32,512 bases of DNA, from positions 1-32,512 of the forward strand of contig CALVVZ010000011.1 in assembly GCA_944364075.1 (NCBI GenBank). The letters are read 5' to 3'. Both the position numbers and the translations under genes were made by a program. The notes beneath the pieces are model-generated. The model was not told the DNA's origin. It ran no database searches and was given only the letters and a program-made list of their open reading frames with translations. Below are positions 6,982 through 15,618 of this stretch, piece after piece. The first letter of the stretch is position 1. The number at the start of each line of letters is the position of its first letter. The DNA is from an uncultured Clostridia bacterium (GTDB lineage: Bacteria; Bacillota; Clostridia; Christensenellales; Aristaeellaceae).

Positions 6982-8129
6982 GCATCCAGCAGCTGGATCA
7001 GCAATATATTGCGCCCACCTATGGCCGCTTTCCTGTAGCGTTGGTAAAGGGGCAGGGCGCGCAGCTCTTTGATGAAAACGGAAGGCGTTACATTGATATG
7101 GGCAGCGGTATCGCCGTGAATACCTTCGGCGCTTGCGATCCGGTATGGACCGAAGCCGTTACCCGTCAGTTGCATACCCTAGGACATACATCCAACCTGT
7201 ACTATACGCAGCCGCAGACACGCCTGGCGGAAATGCTCTGTCAACGTACCGGAATGGAGAAGGTCTTCTTTAGCAACTCGGGAGCCGAAGCCAACGAGTG
7301 CGCCCTGAAGGTCGCACGGAAATGGGGCGAGGAACACGGCGGACGCCATGTGATCGTTACGCTGAAGAACAGCTTTCACGGACGCACCATCGCTACCCTT
7401 GCCGCTACGGGGCAGGACGTATTTCACAAGCATTTTGGCCCGTTTCCCGAAGGCTTCCGCTATGTAACCCCGGGGAACCAGGAAGAACTGGCAGAAGCGC
7501 TGGCCCAACCGGATGTATGCGCGGTCTTCATGGAGCCTATCCAGGGTGAAGGCGGCGTAGAACCGCTGGAGGCAAGTTTCCTGAAGCTGGCGGAAAAGCT
7601 ATGTCAGGAGCATCAGCTCCTGCTGATGCTGGATGAGGTGCAGACAGGAAACGGACGTACCGGTAAGCTGTTTGCTTATATGCATGACGGTTTACAGCCG
7701 GATGTGGTCACCACGGCCAAAGGGCTGGCGGGCGGCCTTCCCTTAGGCGCTACGCTGCTGGGTGCGCGCGTTGCCTCCGTACTGGGCAAAGGAGATCATG
7801 GCTCGACCTTCGGCGGCAATCCCATCTGCGCCGCAGGCGCGTGCAGCGTGCTGGAACGCTTGAATGAAGACCTGTTCCGGGAAGTATGTGAAAAGTCTCA
7901 GGCGATCGTGGATGCGCTGAAAGATTGCCCGAATGTGAAGCGCGTCAGCGGCAGGGGTTTCATGCTGGGCATTTCAACCGTGCATCCGGCTGGAGACATT
8001 GCACAGCGCTGCCTTGCAGATGGCTTGCTGGTATTGACCGCTAAGGACAAGGTACGCCTTTTACCACCGCTGAATATTTCCTGGGAGCTTCTTCAGGAAG
8101 GAATTGACATACTCAAGAAGAATGTATAA
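6978..8129 (+). CDS. argD: acetylornithine aminotransferase
   Basis: ArgD converts N-acetylglutamate semialdehyde to N-acetylornithine using glutamate and PLP. The 383-residue class-III aminotransferase has FFSNSGAEANECALK (97-111), NSFHGRTIATLAATG (131-145), Asp219 in MLDEVQTGNGRTG and the PLP lysine Lys248 in TTAKGLAGGLPLGA, followed by HGSTFGGNP. It overlaps the end of argB by 4 nt behind GAAGGAGG. In some bacteria the same enzyme also serves lysine synthesis (N-succinyl-diaminopimelate). argF and carAB are not in the window; the next gene is unrelated and is preceded by a long hairpin. Confidence 0.96.
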   Translation: MSIQQLDQQYIAPTYGRFPVALVKGQGAQLFDENGRRYIDMGSGIAVNTFGACDPVWTEAVTRQLHTLGHTSNLYYTQPQTRLAEMLCQRTGMEKVFFSNSGAEANECALKVARKWGEEHGGRHVIVTLKNSFHGRTIATLAATGQDVFHKHFGPFPEGFRYVTPGNQEELAEALAQPDVCAVFMEPIQGEGGVEPLEASFLKLAEKLCQEHQLLLMLDEVQTGNGRTGKLFAYMHDGLQPDVVTTAKGLAGGLPLGATLLGARVASVLGKGDHGSTFGGNPICAAGACSVLERLNEDLFREVCEKSQAIVDALKDCPNVKRVSGRGFMLGISTVHPAGDIAQRCLADGLLVLTAKDKVRLLPPLNISWELLQEGIDILKKNV

Positions 8130-8147
8130 TATATCCCGTGCGATACT

Positions 8148-8188
8148 CGCAGGGTCCCGAGAAAAGCATGTTTCTCCGGGGCCCTGCG
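8148..8188 (+). terminator. hairpin after argD (terminator-like or leader structure)
   Basis: CGCAGGG...CCCTGCG with an inner CCGAGAAA/TTTCTCCGG-like stem makes a long, GC-rich hairpin 18 bp after the argD stop. Only a weak CGCTTATT stretch follows, so termination may be partial. It also sits in the leader of the next gene. Confidence 0.5.
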
Positions 8189-8236
8189 CTTATTCGGGCA
8201 AGTAATTTTCTGAACACGGCGGCAGGAGGTGCCTGC

Positions 8237-9313
8237 TTGGACGAAATTCTCTGGGAACATTATCGCCGCTACCCGCAATGGGAGGCGGAGGATCTGCTGA
8301 AACTACTGTATCAGCGTCACTGTGGATGCGGCCATTTTGCACCGGCGAAGGAGGCTGCTCAGGCACGCTTGCAGCAGGAATGGGCGGCAACCGCGGCGGA
8401 CCCTTCCTTTCCCCTCTGGGAACCCATTGGCGGAGGATACGCCCGCTTGCACTTGGCTGCAGCAAAGGCAGCCGGTATACCAGGAGAATTGATATTGCGC
8501 ATCTTTTGCGCTTCCGCCATGCCGGCCGCGGAACAAAATCATCGCGAGCTGGAAGCGGCGCTGACGTGCTTGCAACCGGAAGCCATGGGCATTTCTCCGG
8601 AACGCTGGCAGAAATGCCTGAAAACATGGGAAGAACAAGGAAAGCCTCCTGTCAGCCATTCGCAGGCTTACCGCGATGCATACCATCCGGCCTATCGGGT
8701 AGTAACGGAACGCTTTGCCCGATGGTTACCGCTGCTTGCGTGCGTATACGCGCACATGCAAGCAAGCCCGAAGGCGCTTCTTGCCATCGACGGACGATGC
8801 GGGTCAGGAAAGAGCGACCTGGCTGCATGCTTGCACACGCTATTCGGCGCAGCCGTCGTTCACATGGATGACTTTTTCCTGCCCATAGCGCGAAAAACCC
8901 CCGAGCGCCTGGCGCAGCCGGGGGGCAATGTGGATATAGAACGCTTCTGTGCGGAGGTAGCAGACGCCTTGCGAGCGGGACAGACCGTGCGTTACCGGCC
9001 CTACTTTTGCCATACTGGCGTTCTAGGCGAGGCAATTTCCCTGCCGGATGCGGCGCTGACCGTAGTGGAAGGGGCATATAGCCTGCATCCGCAGTCGGGC
9101 GTTCCGTATACCCTGCGCATGTTTCTCAGCGTTCCTCCGCAAACGCAACGGCAGCGCATTCTGGCGCGGAATGGAGAAGCTCAGCTGCAGCGCTTTGTAC
9201 AGGAGTGGATTCCCATGGAAGAAGCGTATTTCTCGGCCTATGGCATCGCTTCCGCAGCGGATGTATGCTATGACACCCAGGCATGCCGCGTGATTTCGCC
9301 CTACCAGGTTTGA
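8237..9313 (+). CDS. uridine kinase-like P-loop protein fused to an uncharacterised N-terminal domain
   Basis: The 358-residue protein has two parts. Residues about 180-358 resemble the uridine kinase/phosphoribulokinase family: Walker A GRCGSGKS (186-193), VVHMDDFFLP (207-216), a DIERF segment and TVVEGAYSLHP, which is close to the uridine-kinase 'EG' region. Residues 1-175 carry EDLLKLLYQRHCGCGHFAP and PIGGGYARLHLA, a pattern I recall from uncharacterised Clostridia proteins; its role is unknown. The substrate is therefore open, a nucleoside or another small molecule. The TTG start at 8237 is preferred because AGGAGG lies 7 nt upstream; the in-frame ATG at 8138 lacks a ribosome site and would put the hairpin at 8148-8188 inside the gene. 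The end overlaps the convergent small gene by 13 bp. Confidence 0.8.
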   Translation: MDEILWEHYRRYPQWEAEDLLKLLYQRHCGCGHFAPAKEAAQARLQQEWAATAADPSFPLWEPIGGGYARLHLAAAKAAGIPGELILRIFCASAMPAAEQNHRELEAALTCLQPEAMGISPERWQKCLKTWEEQGKPPVSHSQAYRDAYHPAYRVVTERFARWLPLLACVYAHMQASPKALLAIDGRCGSGKSDLAACLHTLFGAAVVHMDDFFLPIARKTPERLAQPGGNVDIERFCAEVADALRAGQTVRYRPYFCHTGVLGEAISLPDAALTVVEGAYSLHPQSGVPYTLRMFLSVPPQTQRQRILARNGEAQLQRFVQEWIPMEEAYFSAYGIASAADVCYDTQACRVISPYQV

Positions 9314-9558
9314 TAGTCCCACGCGTGTTTTCCGGCCTCCCGCATACGGCGCAACACGGCATTGTATTGATCGTGGCGAGGAGCAGGCGCGGGTGGTTGC
9401 TGCAGGCTGCCGCGAATCTCCGTGGGGAGCGTTGGCGCGGAAATGACGTCTGCTTCCTGTACGCCGGCCGGATGCTGGCATTGCCACCAGATCCATTGTT
9501 CCTTTTGCTCCTGGGGGCTTAGCGCCGCAAAGGGCGATACTCTGGCTGGTTCACGCAT
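9301..9558 (-). CDS. hypothetical 85-residue protein
   Basis: I do not recognise a family. The frame fills the gap between the kinase-like gene and the peptidase gene and starts at an ATG with a GGGAAAGGGG-type ribosome site upstream. The product is rich in Gln, Pro and Trp (SPQEQKEQWIWWQCQHPAG) and ends with a charged helix-like YNAVLRRMREAGKHAWDYQTW segment. No signal peptide or membrane segment is evident. The opposite strand also has an open frame here, but its product looks less protein-like. The last codons overlap the convergent kinase gene. Conservation of the C-terminal helix in relatives would confirm it. Confidence 0.5.
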   Translation of the reverse strand: MREPARVSPFAALSPQEQKEQWIWWQCQHPAGVQEADVISAPTLPTEIRGSLQQPPAPAPRHDQYNAVLRRMREAGKHAWDYQTW

Positions 9559-9652
9559 GATGATAATCCCCTTTCCCTACGACTTTCTGACATCCACAAT
9601 ATATGCCGGCGCAGAGAGCGGGTGCGCGGCACAGAAGGAGGAGGCGTTACGC

Positions 9653-10294
9653 ATGACCGGTAAGATCAAGGAAATGAATTTCGGCAATCGTACATTGATT
9701 TTTCACAATCAGCGCTGTACGGAATGGACGCATCCCTATCCTTACCAGGGAGAAGGAAACCTGGCAAATTCCGGTTGCGGTATATTCGCTTTATGCCACG
9801 CGGCGCAATGGCTGACGGGCCGTTGCCCCGATGCGGAAGCATTGGCCGACTTTTCCGTACGGGAGGGAGGCCGCGGCGATGACGGTACGGACCGTCCGGC
9901 GCTGCTGCAAGCCTTGATGCTGCGGGGCGAAAACATACCCTTGGGTTTCACCTATGCCGGAGACGGACTTCGTAACGACCTGGATACGCTGTTTACGCAC
10001 ATTGCGGTAGAGCGTGGCGTGGCCCTGTGCAACCTGCGGGTGGGGCATATTGTCGCCCTGGTAGCTGCTCGGGAAGCGCAGGGCGTGCGGCAGCTGCTGG
10101 CCATTGACAGCTACAGCGAGAGCGCTGCTGAAAAGGTGCGGGATCATGTGCTGGAGGTCCTTCCCGATTCCTTGATTACCTATCCGGTGAAAAATGCAGC
10201 CGGGCTGGAAGTGGGCGAAAACCGTTGCTACGCCGTATTCTGGGTAGACGCTTCCCTGCCGCGGGATTTCAATCTGCTTCATCCGCTGGTCTAA
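9653..10294 (+). CDS. C39-like cysteine peptidase domain protein
   Basis: The 213-residue protein matches the papain-like C39_2 fold: Cys42 in NSGCGIFALCHAAQWLTG, His132 in RVGHIVALVA and Asp152 in LAIDSYSES form a plausible triad. No signal peptide or membrane segment is visible, so it would act in the cytosol, or export would need another route. The start at 9653 follows AAGGAGGAGG by about 9 nt; earlier in-frame starts overlap the divergent small gene. A mutarotase-like gene follows 14 bp downstream and is probably co-transcribed. The substrate is unknown; such domains cleave leader peptides in bacteriocin transporters, but nothing of that kind is nearby. Confidence 0.75.
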   Translation: MTGKIKEMNFGNRTLIFHNQRCTEWTHPYPYQGEGNLANSGCGIFALCHAAQWLTGRCPDAEALADFSVREGGRGDDGTDRPALLQALMLRGENIPLGFTYAGDGLRNDLDTLFTHIAVERGVALCNLRVGHIVALVAAREAQGVRQLLAIDSYSESAAEKVRDHVLEVLPDSLITYPVKNAAGLEVGENRCYAVFWVDASLPRDFNLLHPLV

Positions 10295-10308
10295 AGGAGG
10301 TCGATTTC

Positions 10309-11205
10309 ATGGCAAACCCGGAGCGTGTCTCTCTTCGCTATGGCGACTGTCGTGCGGAAATTTTGCTGCGCGGCGGGCAAATCTGTTCCTTGCGCGACGC
10401 TGACGGACGCGAAGTCATCTGGCAGGCAGATCCTGCTGTATGGGCGCAACATGCGCCTGTGCTTTTCCCTGTTTGCGGAGCGGTCAAAGATGACCAGGTG
10501 CGCATTGCCGGACAGATTTATCCCATGAAAAAGCATGGCTTTACCCGTAATGCACCCTTTCAGGTAGCCAAGCAGGGCGATGATTTTGTAGAACTGGTTC
10601 TGGAACCCACGGAAGAATCCCGCGCCATGTATCCCTTCGATTTTCTCTTGCATGTAACCTACAGTCTTTTCGAGCACGGCTATACCACCACCTTCCTGGT
10701 GGAAAACCGTTCCGAGCGCGTGATGCCCTTCTGTGTGGGCGGACATCCGGCGTTTATCTGTCCCATGGAAGAAAACGCCGCATTTACGGATTATCAACTG
10801 ATATTCCCGGAAAAAGAGGATGGCCGCGTTGCTCTGGCTCCCGGCGGTGGGTTGATTGATGGCTCCGAGATTTTACCCGATCTTCAGGACGGACATATTT
10901 TGCCTTTGCGTCATGAACTTTTTGACGAGCGGGATGCGCTGCTGTTCACCGGCTTGAAAAGCCGCTATGTCACCTTGCAGCACCGAAGCAGCGGCAAAGG
11001 CATCCGCTTTGCCTTCCCAAAGATGGAGGTGCTTGCGGTATGGACAAAGCCATTGATGCAGGCAAATTACCTGTGTCTGGAGCCATGGCACGGCATGCCG
11101 GGGCAAGTGGAAGAAAGCGGCAATATGGAAGAAAAGCCATTTGTTACGCTCCTGCAGCCCGGGCGTTGCTATAAAACCTGGTTTACCGCTACCTTGATCC
11201 GATAA
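10309..11205 (+). CDS. aldose 1-epimerase (galactose mutarotase-like) family protein
   Basis: The 298-residue protein belongs to the galactose mutarotase-like superfamily of beta-sandwich enzymes that interconvert sugar anomers. Visible features are APVLFPVCGAV early, KHGFTRNAPF, the active-site-type GGHPAF (His) and LCLEPWHGMPG (Glu) in the last third. It is closest in feel to the LacX-like aldose 1-epimerase subgroup; the sugar cannot be told from sequence. AAAGGAGG lies 7 nt before the ATG at 10309, and it follows the C39-like gene by 14 bp. A strong terminator lies 24 bp after the stop. Confidence 0.88.
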   Translation: MANPERVSLRYGDCRAEILLRGGQICSLRDADGREVIWQADPAVWAQHAPVLFPVCGAVKDDQVRIAGQIYPMKKHGFTRNAPFQVAKQGDDFVELVLEPTEESRAMYPFDFLLHVTYSLFEHGYTTTFLVENRSERVMPFCVGGHPAFICPMEENAAFTDYQLIFPEKEDGRVALAPGGGLIDGSEILPDLQDGHILPLRHELFDERDALLFTGLKSRYVTLQHRSSGKGIRFAFPKMEVLAVWTKPLMQANYLCLEPWHGMPGQVEESGNMEEKPFVTLLQPGRCYKTWFTATLIR

Positions 11206-11229
11206 CATTCACGATTACATTCATAAGAA

Positions 11230-11275
11230 AGCGTCCTGCCGCTTGCGCAAGGCAAGCTAGCAGGACGCTTTTTTT
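11230..11275. terminator. terminator between the mutarotase gene and mfd
   Basis: AGCGTCCTGC/GCAGGACGCT enclosing GCTTGC/GCAAGC, followed on the plus strand by seven Ts (11269-11275). It overlaps the mfd stop codon. On the minus strand the stem is followed by TTTCTTATG, so it may also end mfd transcripts. Confidence 0.9.
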
Positions 11276-14200
11276 ATGATTTGGCAGCCGATTGAGCGCG
11301 AAGGGCATCCACTCGCGCAGAAAGCCGTTTGAGCACTTTCACGCCCTCCAGCAGCATATCGCTTTCGCTCAGGCGGGGCTCACGTAACAACAGGGACACG
11401 GGCTGTGTGGGAGTAAGCGACAAGCGCTTATCCGTATCCAGCATGGCCTGCATCAGCAGCTGCGGATCGGGAACATAGCGCTGATCCAACCGCATGACCA
11501 GCTGTCCCTTGGCACGGTAGATCACCTGCGCTATCCCAAGCCCCTGGGCCAGGGCACGAAGCTGGGCAATATCCAGCAGACTGATCACCGGTCCCGGAAG
11601 ATCGCCGAAACGGTCGATCATCTCTTCTTCGATGTCTTCTCGTTCAATATCCGTACGCAGCGAAGCAATTCGTTTGTACATTTCCATGCGCTGCCGCTCG
11701 TCGCGCACATAGTCTCCCGGCAGGAAAGCGTCCACCTTCAGGTCTACCCGGGTGGCCAATTCCTGCGCCGTCATGGGTTGTCCCTGCACTTCATGCAGGG
11801 TTTCTTCCATGAGCTTGCAGTACATGTCGTAACCCACCGTTGCCAGATGGCCGTGCTGCTCAGGCCCCAGCAGGTTCCCAGCGCCGCGTATCTCCAGATC
11901 GCGCATGGCAATACGGAAGCCAGCGCCGAACTCCGTAAATTCCCGGATAGCGCTGAGCCGCTGCTCGGCTTCCTCCGAAAGCATTTTATCCGGGCGCACT
12001 GTAAAATAGGCGTAGGCCTGACGGTTGCTGCGCCCCACCCGGCCGCGAAGCTGGTACAACTGACTGAGTCCGAATCGGTCGGCGTCAAATACGATAAGCG
12101 TATTTGCGCTGGGTACATCCAGACCGCTTTCAATAATGGTCGTACAAAGCAATACGTCGTAGTTGCCGTCATAGAAGTCCATCATCACGTCTTCCAGGCC
12201 ATGCTCCTTCATCTGGCCGTGGGCAATGCCAATGCGCGCTTCGGGCACCAATGCACGTAGACGCTGGTAGAACTGCTCGATGGAATGTACCCGGTTATAC
12301 AGGAAGTAGACCTGTCCGCCGCGGCTCAGCTCACGCAAGATCGCATCACGAATCACCGCGTCGGAATACTCAACCACATGCGTCTGTACGGGCAAGCGCT
12401 CCTCCGGCGGCGTCTCCAGCACGCTCATATCCCGTATACCAACCATGGACATGTGCAGCGTGCGTGGAATGGGCGTGGCAGACAACGTCAATACATCCAC
12501 TTGGTTTTTCATATTCTTGATGATTTCCTTATGCGCCACCCCGAAGCGCTGCTCTTCGTCCACAATCAGCAGACCCAGGTCTTTGAACTTTACATCCTTG
12601 GCCAGCAGGCGATGGGTGCCAACCAGAATGTCAATTTTTCCTTCCGCCAGCCGCTTGAGCACATCCTTTTGCTCCTTGGCGGTGCGAAAACGGCTGAGCA
12701 CATCACATTCCACCGGGAAACCCGCGAAACGTTTTTGTACTGTGTGATAGTGCTGCTGCGCCAGAATGGTGGTAGGCGCGAGAATGGCTACCTGCTTGCT
12801 GTCCATGACGGCTTTGAAGGCCGCCCTGAGGCTTACCTCCGTTTTCCCATAGCCTACGTCGCCGCACAAAAGGCGGTCCATGTTGCGGTCAGATTCCATG
12901 TCCTGGGTAATCTCACGGACGGATTGCTCCTGGTCAGGGGTTAGCTCATAGGGAAACTGATCCTCAAACTGCTTTTGCCATAGGGTATCTGCGCCGAAGG
13001 CGTGGCCTTTATGCTGCTCACGGGCAGCGTAGAGTTTGACCAGGTCAAAGGCCAATTCTTTCAGGCCGGCCTTGACCTTGCTTTTTTGGCGCTGCCATTC
13101 CCCTCCACCCAACCGATTGAGCTTGGGCGCGGCGTTCGGGTTGCCAATATAGCGTTGAATCCTGTCCAGCTGCTCGGTGGGCACATAGAGTTTGTCGCTT
13201 CCCAGATACTGTATGGCCAGGTAATCCCGATAGGTACCTTCGCTTTGCAGGCGCACCGTTCCCTGATAGATACCCACGCCGTGGTCCTCATGGACCACAT
13301 AATCCCCCACTTTCAGATCCGTGAAAGCGGCAATGCGCTCGCCGCTGTTGCGCCGGGTTTTGGCCTTTCGATAGCCTGCTCCGTAGATATCCGTATCGGA
13401 GACGATTACCAGCTTGGCTTCAGGCCAGACAAAACCCTTGGTCAATGTCATGGGCAACACAAGCACTTCGCCCAGAATAAGATTTCCAAGCAAGTTCTCT
13501 GCGAAGATCGCGGGCATATCCAATTCGTTCAGGGCCTCCGTCAGGCGCTTGCCCCGGGCAACGCCGCCGGAAAGCAGCGCTACACACCAGCCCTCCCGGC
13601 GCCATTTCTCGCAGTCCTCCCGAAGTAGTTTTACCTGGTTCTGATACCCGGCGACTCCACGGCTGCCAATGGCAACCATAACTTCCGGTTTGATGCCGCC
13701 CATCCCGCGCAGGAATTCCGTCACGATGGCCAGGCTTCGCCCTTCCAAAGAAGCGACAGCTTCTTCATAGGTCATCAGCAGCTTTTCCTGCGCCGGAACG
13801 GCATCTCCGCGCTCCATGGCGTTGCGCAGATCCTCGCCAAATCCTGCCAGACGTTCTTCGCTGCGCTGGCGAAGTTGATCCGGCTGGACAAGAAACACAT
13901 AGGGCGCGTCAAACCAATCGTTTACGGTATGCAACGCATCGGTGAGCACAGGAAGCCAGGGACGCATGCGCTTAAGCGGAACGCCACCCGCCAGCAGTTC
14001 GGCATCAGACTGTAAACGGGCTGCACGGCGGTCCAGTTCCGCGGCGTTCTGCGCTGTTTGAACCCGCGGGGTAATCTGTTCGTCGAAAAAAGAAGGCAGA
14101 TCTTCGTCATCCTCGGGCAGCGGTGGTAAGTCATCGAAAAGCGCCTTTTCCTCCGGGATATTTTGGCCCAACTGTTGCGCGGCTTGACGCAGGCGTTCCG

Positions 14201-14909
14201 CAGCGGCAGTCATTTCTTCCTGCGACAGGATCACCTCTGTTGCCGGCGCAAGAACGCAAGCGTTCCGCTTTTCCTGGCTCCGCTGGCTGATGCAGTCAAA
14301 GGTGCGGATGGAATCCACCTCGTCGTCAAAAAACTCCAGCCGAAGGGCAACGCTGCCAGCAGGCGGATAACAGTCCACAATGGCGCCACGCAAGGCGCAT
14401 TGGCCTTTTCCTTCCACCATCTCCACCCGTTCGTAGCCCATGCGCACCAGTGTGCGAATCAGATTATCCGGGCCGAAACGATCCCCGGGAGCAAGGCGCA
14501 GCATGGATGCCTTGAACAGATCCGGGGACGACATACGCAGCATCAATGCGTCCATGGACACGCACAGCAAACGTAGATCGCCGTTTACCGCCCGCTGCAG
14601 TGTTTCCAGCCGCCGCCAATCGCCTTCGTGACTGGACGCACCCCGGCCTAACGGTATTTCTCCTCCGGGCAGGCATGCAGCCTGACCGCCCAGCAGCTGC
14701 TGCGCATCATCCGCAGCTTTTCCCGCCGCTAAATCATTAGGCAGCACCAGCAAAACACGTTTTCCGGTCATGCTGGTTACCAATGCGGCGATATATGCGG
14801 CTTGACTCTCCGGCAAATCATATACGGCAGCAGTCTCGCCCTTTTTCAGCGCATCCAGCAATGCTTGCAGTGAGGGAGTTTTTCCACCGGTCAGCAACCC
14901 TTGATTCAT
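11274..14909 (-). CDS. mfd: Mfd, transcription-repair coupling factor
   Basis: Mfd recognises RNA polymerase stalled at DNA damage, pushes it off with its ATP-driven translocase and recruits UvrA. The 1211-residue protein has the full family layout: a UvrB-like N-terminal region, the CarD-like RNA-polymerase-interacting domain near residue 533 (VGDYVVHEDHGVGIY), helicase motor with Walker A GDVGYGKTEVS near residue 685, DEEQRFG, SATPIPRTLHMSM, RGRVGRS, and the C-terminal TRCF domain. GGGAGGG lies just before the ATG at 14909. pth ends 17 bp upstream, so both are likely in one transcript, as in Bacillus-type purR-glmU-pth-mfd order. Confidence 0.98.
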   Translation of the reverse strand: MNQGLLTGGKTPSLQALLDALKKGETAAVYDLPESQAAYIAALVTSMTGKRVLLVLPNDLAAGKAADDAQQLLGGQAACLPGGEIPLGRGASSHEGDWRRLETLQRAVNGDLRLLCVSMDALMLRMSSPDLFKASMLRLAPGDRFGPDNLIRTLVRMGYERVEMVEGKGQCALRGAIVDCYPPAGSVALRLEFFDDEVDSIRTFDCISQRSQEKRNACVLAPATEVILSQEEMTAAAERLRQAAQQLGQNIPEEKALFDDLPPLPEDDEDLPSFFDEQITPRVQTAQNAAELDRRAARLQSDAELLAGGVPLKRMRPWLPVLTDALHTVNDWFDAPYVFLVQPDQLRQRSEERLAGFGEDLRNAMERGDAVPAQEKLLMTYEEAVASLEGRSLAIVTEFLRGMGGIKPEVMVAIGSRGVAGYQNQVKLLREDCEKWRREGWCVALLSGGVARGKRLTEALNELDMPAIFAENLLGNLILGEVLVLPMTLTKGFVWPEAKLVIVSDTDIYGAGYRKAKTRRNSGERIAAFTDLKVGDYVVHEDHGVGIYQGTVRLQSEGTYRDYLAIQYLGSDKLYVPTEQLDRIQRYIGNPNAAPKLNRLGGGEWQRQKSKVKAGLKELAFDLVKLYAAREQHKGHAFGADTLWQKQFEDQFPYELTPDQEQSVREITQDMESDRNMDRLLCGDVGYGKTEVSLRAAFKAVMDSKQVAILAPTTILAQQHYHTVQKRFAGFPVECDVLSRFRTAKEQKDVLKRLAEGKIDILVGTHRLLAKDVKFKDLGLLIVDEEQRFGVAHKEIIKNMKNQVDVLTLSATPIPRTLHMSMVGIRDMSVLETPPEERLPVQTHVVEYSDAVIRDAILRELSRGGQVYFLYNRVHSIEQFYQRLRALVPEARIGIAHGQMKEHGLEDVMMDFYDGNYDVLLCTTIIESGLDVPSANTLIVFDADRFGLSQLYQLRGRVGRSNRQAYAYFTVRPDKMLSEEAEQRLSAIREFTEFGAGFRIAMRDLEIRGAGNLLGPEQHGHLATVGYDMYCKLMEETLHEVQGQPMTAQELATRVDLKVDAFLPGDYVRDERQRMEMYKRIASLRTDIEREDIEEEMIDRFGDLPGPVISLLDIAQLRALAQGLGIAQVIYRAKGQLVMRLDQRYVPDPQLLMQAMLDTDKRLSLTPTQPVSLLLREPRLSESDMLLEGVKVLKRLSARVDALRAQSAAKS

Positions 14910-14926
14910 GTCGCCCTCCCTATTCC

Positions 14927-15505
14927 TTATTTCCGATTAAAGCGCTGCATGGCGTCCTCAATGCCATGGGTCAGCCAATCCTCCACGCAGTCGGCGGCGC
15001 GTTGAAAAGCTTCGGCCATTGCTTCCTGCTCTTCCCGAAGGGTATACCGGCTGAGCACCCAGTCTGCCAGTTCCCACCCTTCCGGCTTTGCGCCTACGCC
15101 TACGCGAATACGTGGAAATTCCTGCCCCGGTACATGGGCGAGTATGGAGCGCATTCCATTGTGCGTACCGGCGCTGCCTGCTTTCCGCACGCGCAGCTTC
15201 GCCAACGGCAGATCAATATCGTCATAGATTACCAGCAAGTGATCCAGCGGCGCCTTGTACCATTGGAGCAGTTCTTCCACGCATTCGCCGCTCAGATTCA
15301 TATAGGTTTGCGGTTGGCAAAGCACCGCCCGGCAATCGCCCACGGTGGTTTCGGCCAGCAACCCCTTGCATTTGCGCTTATGCAGCGGCGCGTTCCAGCG
15401 CCGGCTGAGTATATCCGTAACCTCAAAGCCTGCGTTGTGCCGGGTATGGGCATAAGTCAGGCCGGGGTTTCCAAGGCCCACGATGATCCAGGTTTCCTTC
15501 TCCAC
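14927..15505 (-). CDS. pth: peptidyl-tRNA hydrolase
   Basis: Pth frees tRNA from peptidyl-tRNA that drops off ribosomes. The 192-residue protein shows IIVGLGNPG (7-15), catalytic His23 in TRHNAGF, QTYMNLSG, the Asp in VIYDDIDLP and GSAGTHNGMRSI. A GTG start at 15505 is chosen: it gives the normal N-terminus just before the first strand and has AGAGGGA upstream. An in-frame ATG further upstream would extend through the terminator at 15525-15574. mfd follows 17 bp later. The terminator upstream separates it partly from the glmU-like gene. Confidence 0.96.
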   Translation of the reverse strand: MEKETWIIVGLGNPGLTYAHTRHNAGFEVTDILSRRWNAPLHKRKCKGLLAETTVGDCRAVLCQPQTYMNLSGECVEELLQWYKAPLDHLLVIYDDIDLPLAKLRVRKAGSAGTHNGMRSILAHVPGQEFPRIRVGVGAKPEGWELADWVLSRYTLREEQEAMAEAFQRAADCVEDWLTHGIEDAMQRFNRK

Positions 15506-15524
15506 GGTATTCCCTCTTTTCGCC

Positions 15525-15574
15525 AAAAACACCACTTCGCGGGGAGGAAGTTCCCCCGCCCCGCGAAGTGTTTT
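15525..15574 (-). terminator. terminator after the glmU-like gene
   Basis: CACTTCGCGGGG (15533-15544) pairs with CCCCGCGAAGTG (15559-15570). On the minus strand the stem is followed by GTGTTTTT. It lies between the glmU-like stop at 15619 and the pth start at 15505. Confidence 0.8.
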
Positions 15575-15618
15575 CATTCGATTTCCATGGGCTGTTTTCC
15601 TGCTGAGATCATGAAAAT

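Noticed and set aside
9283-9522. 79-residue plus-strand frame opposite the 85-residue gene
   Set aside because: No ribosome site, and its sequence looks less like a protein than the minus-strand frame.
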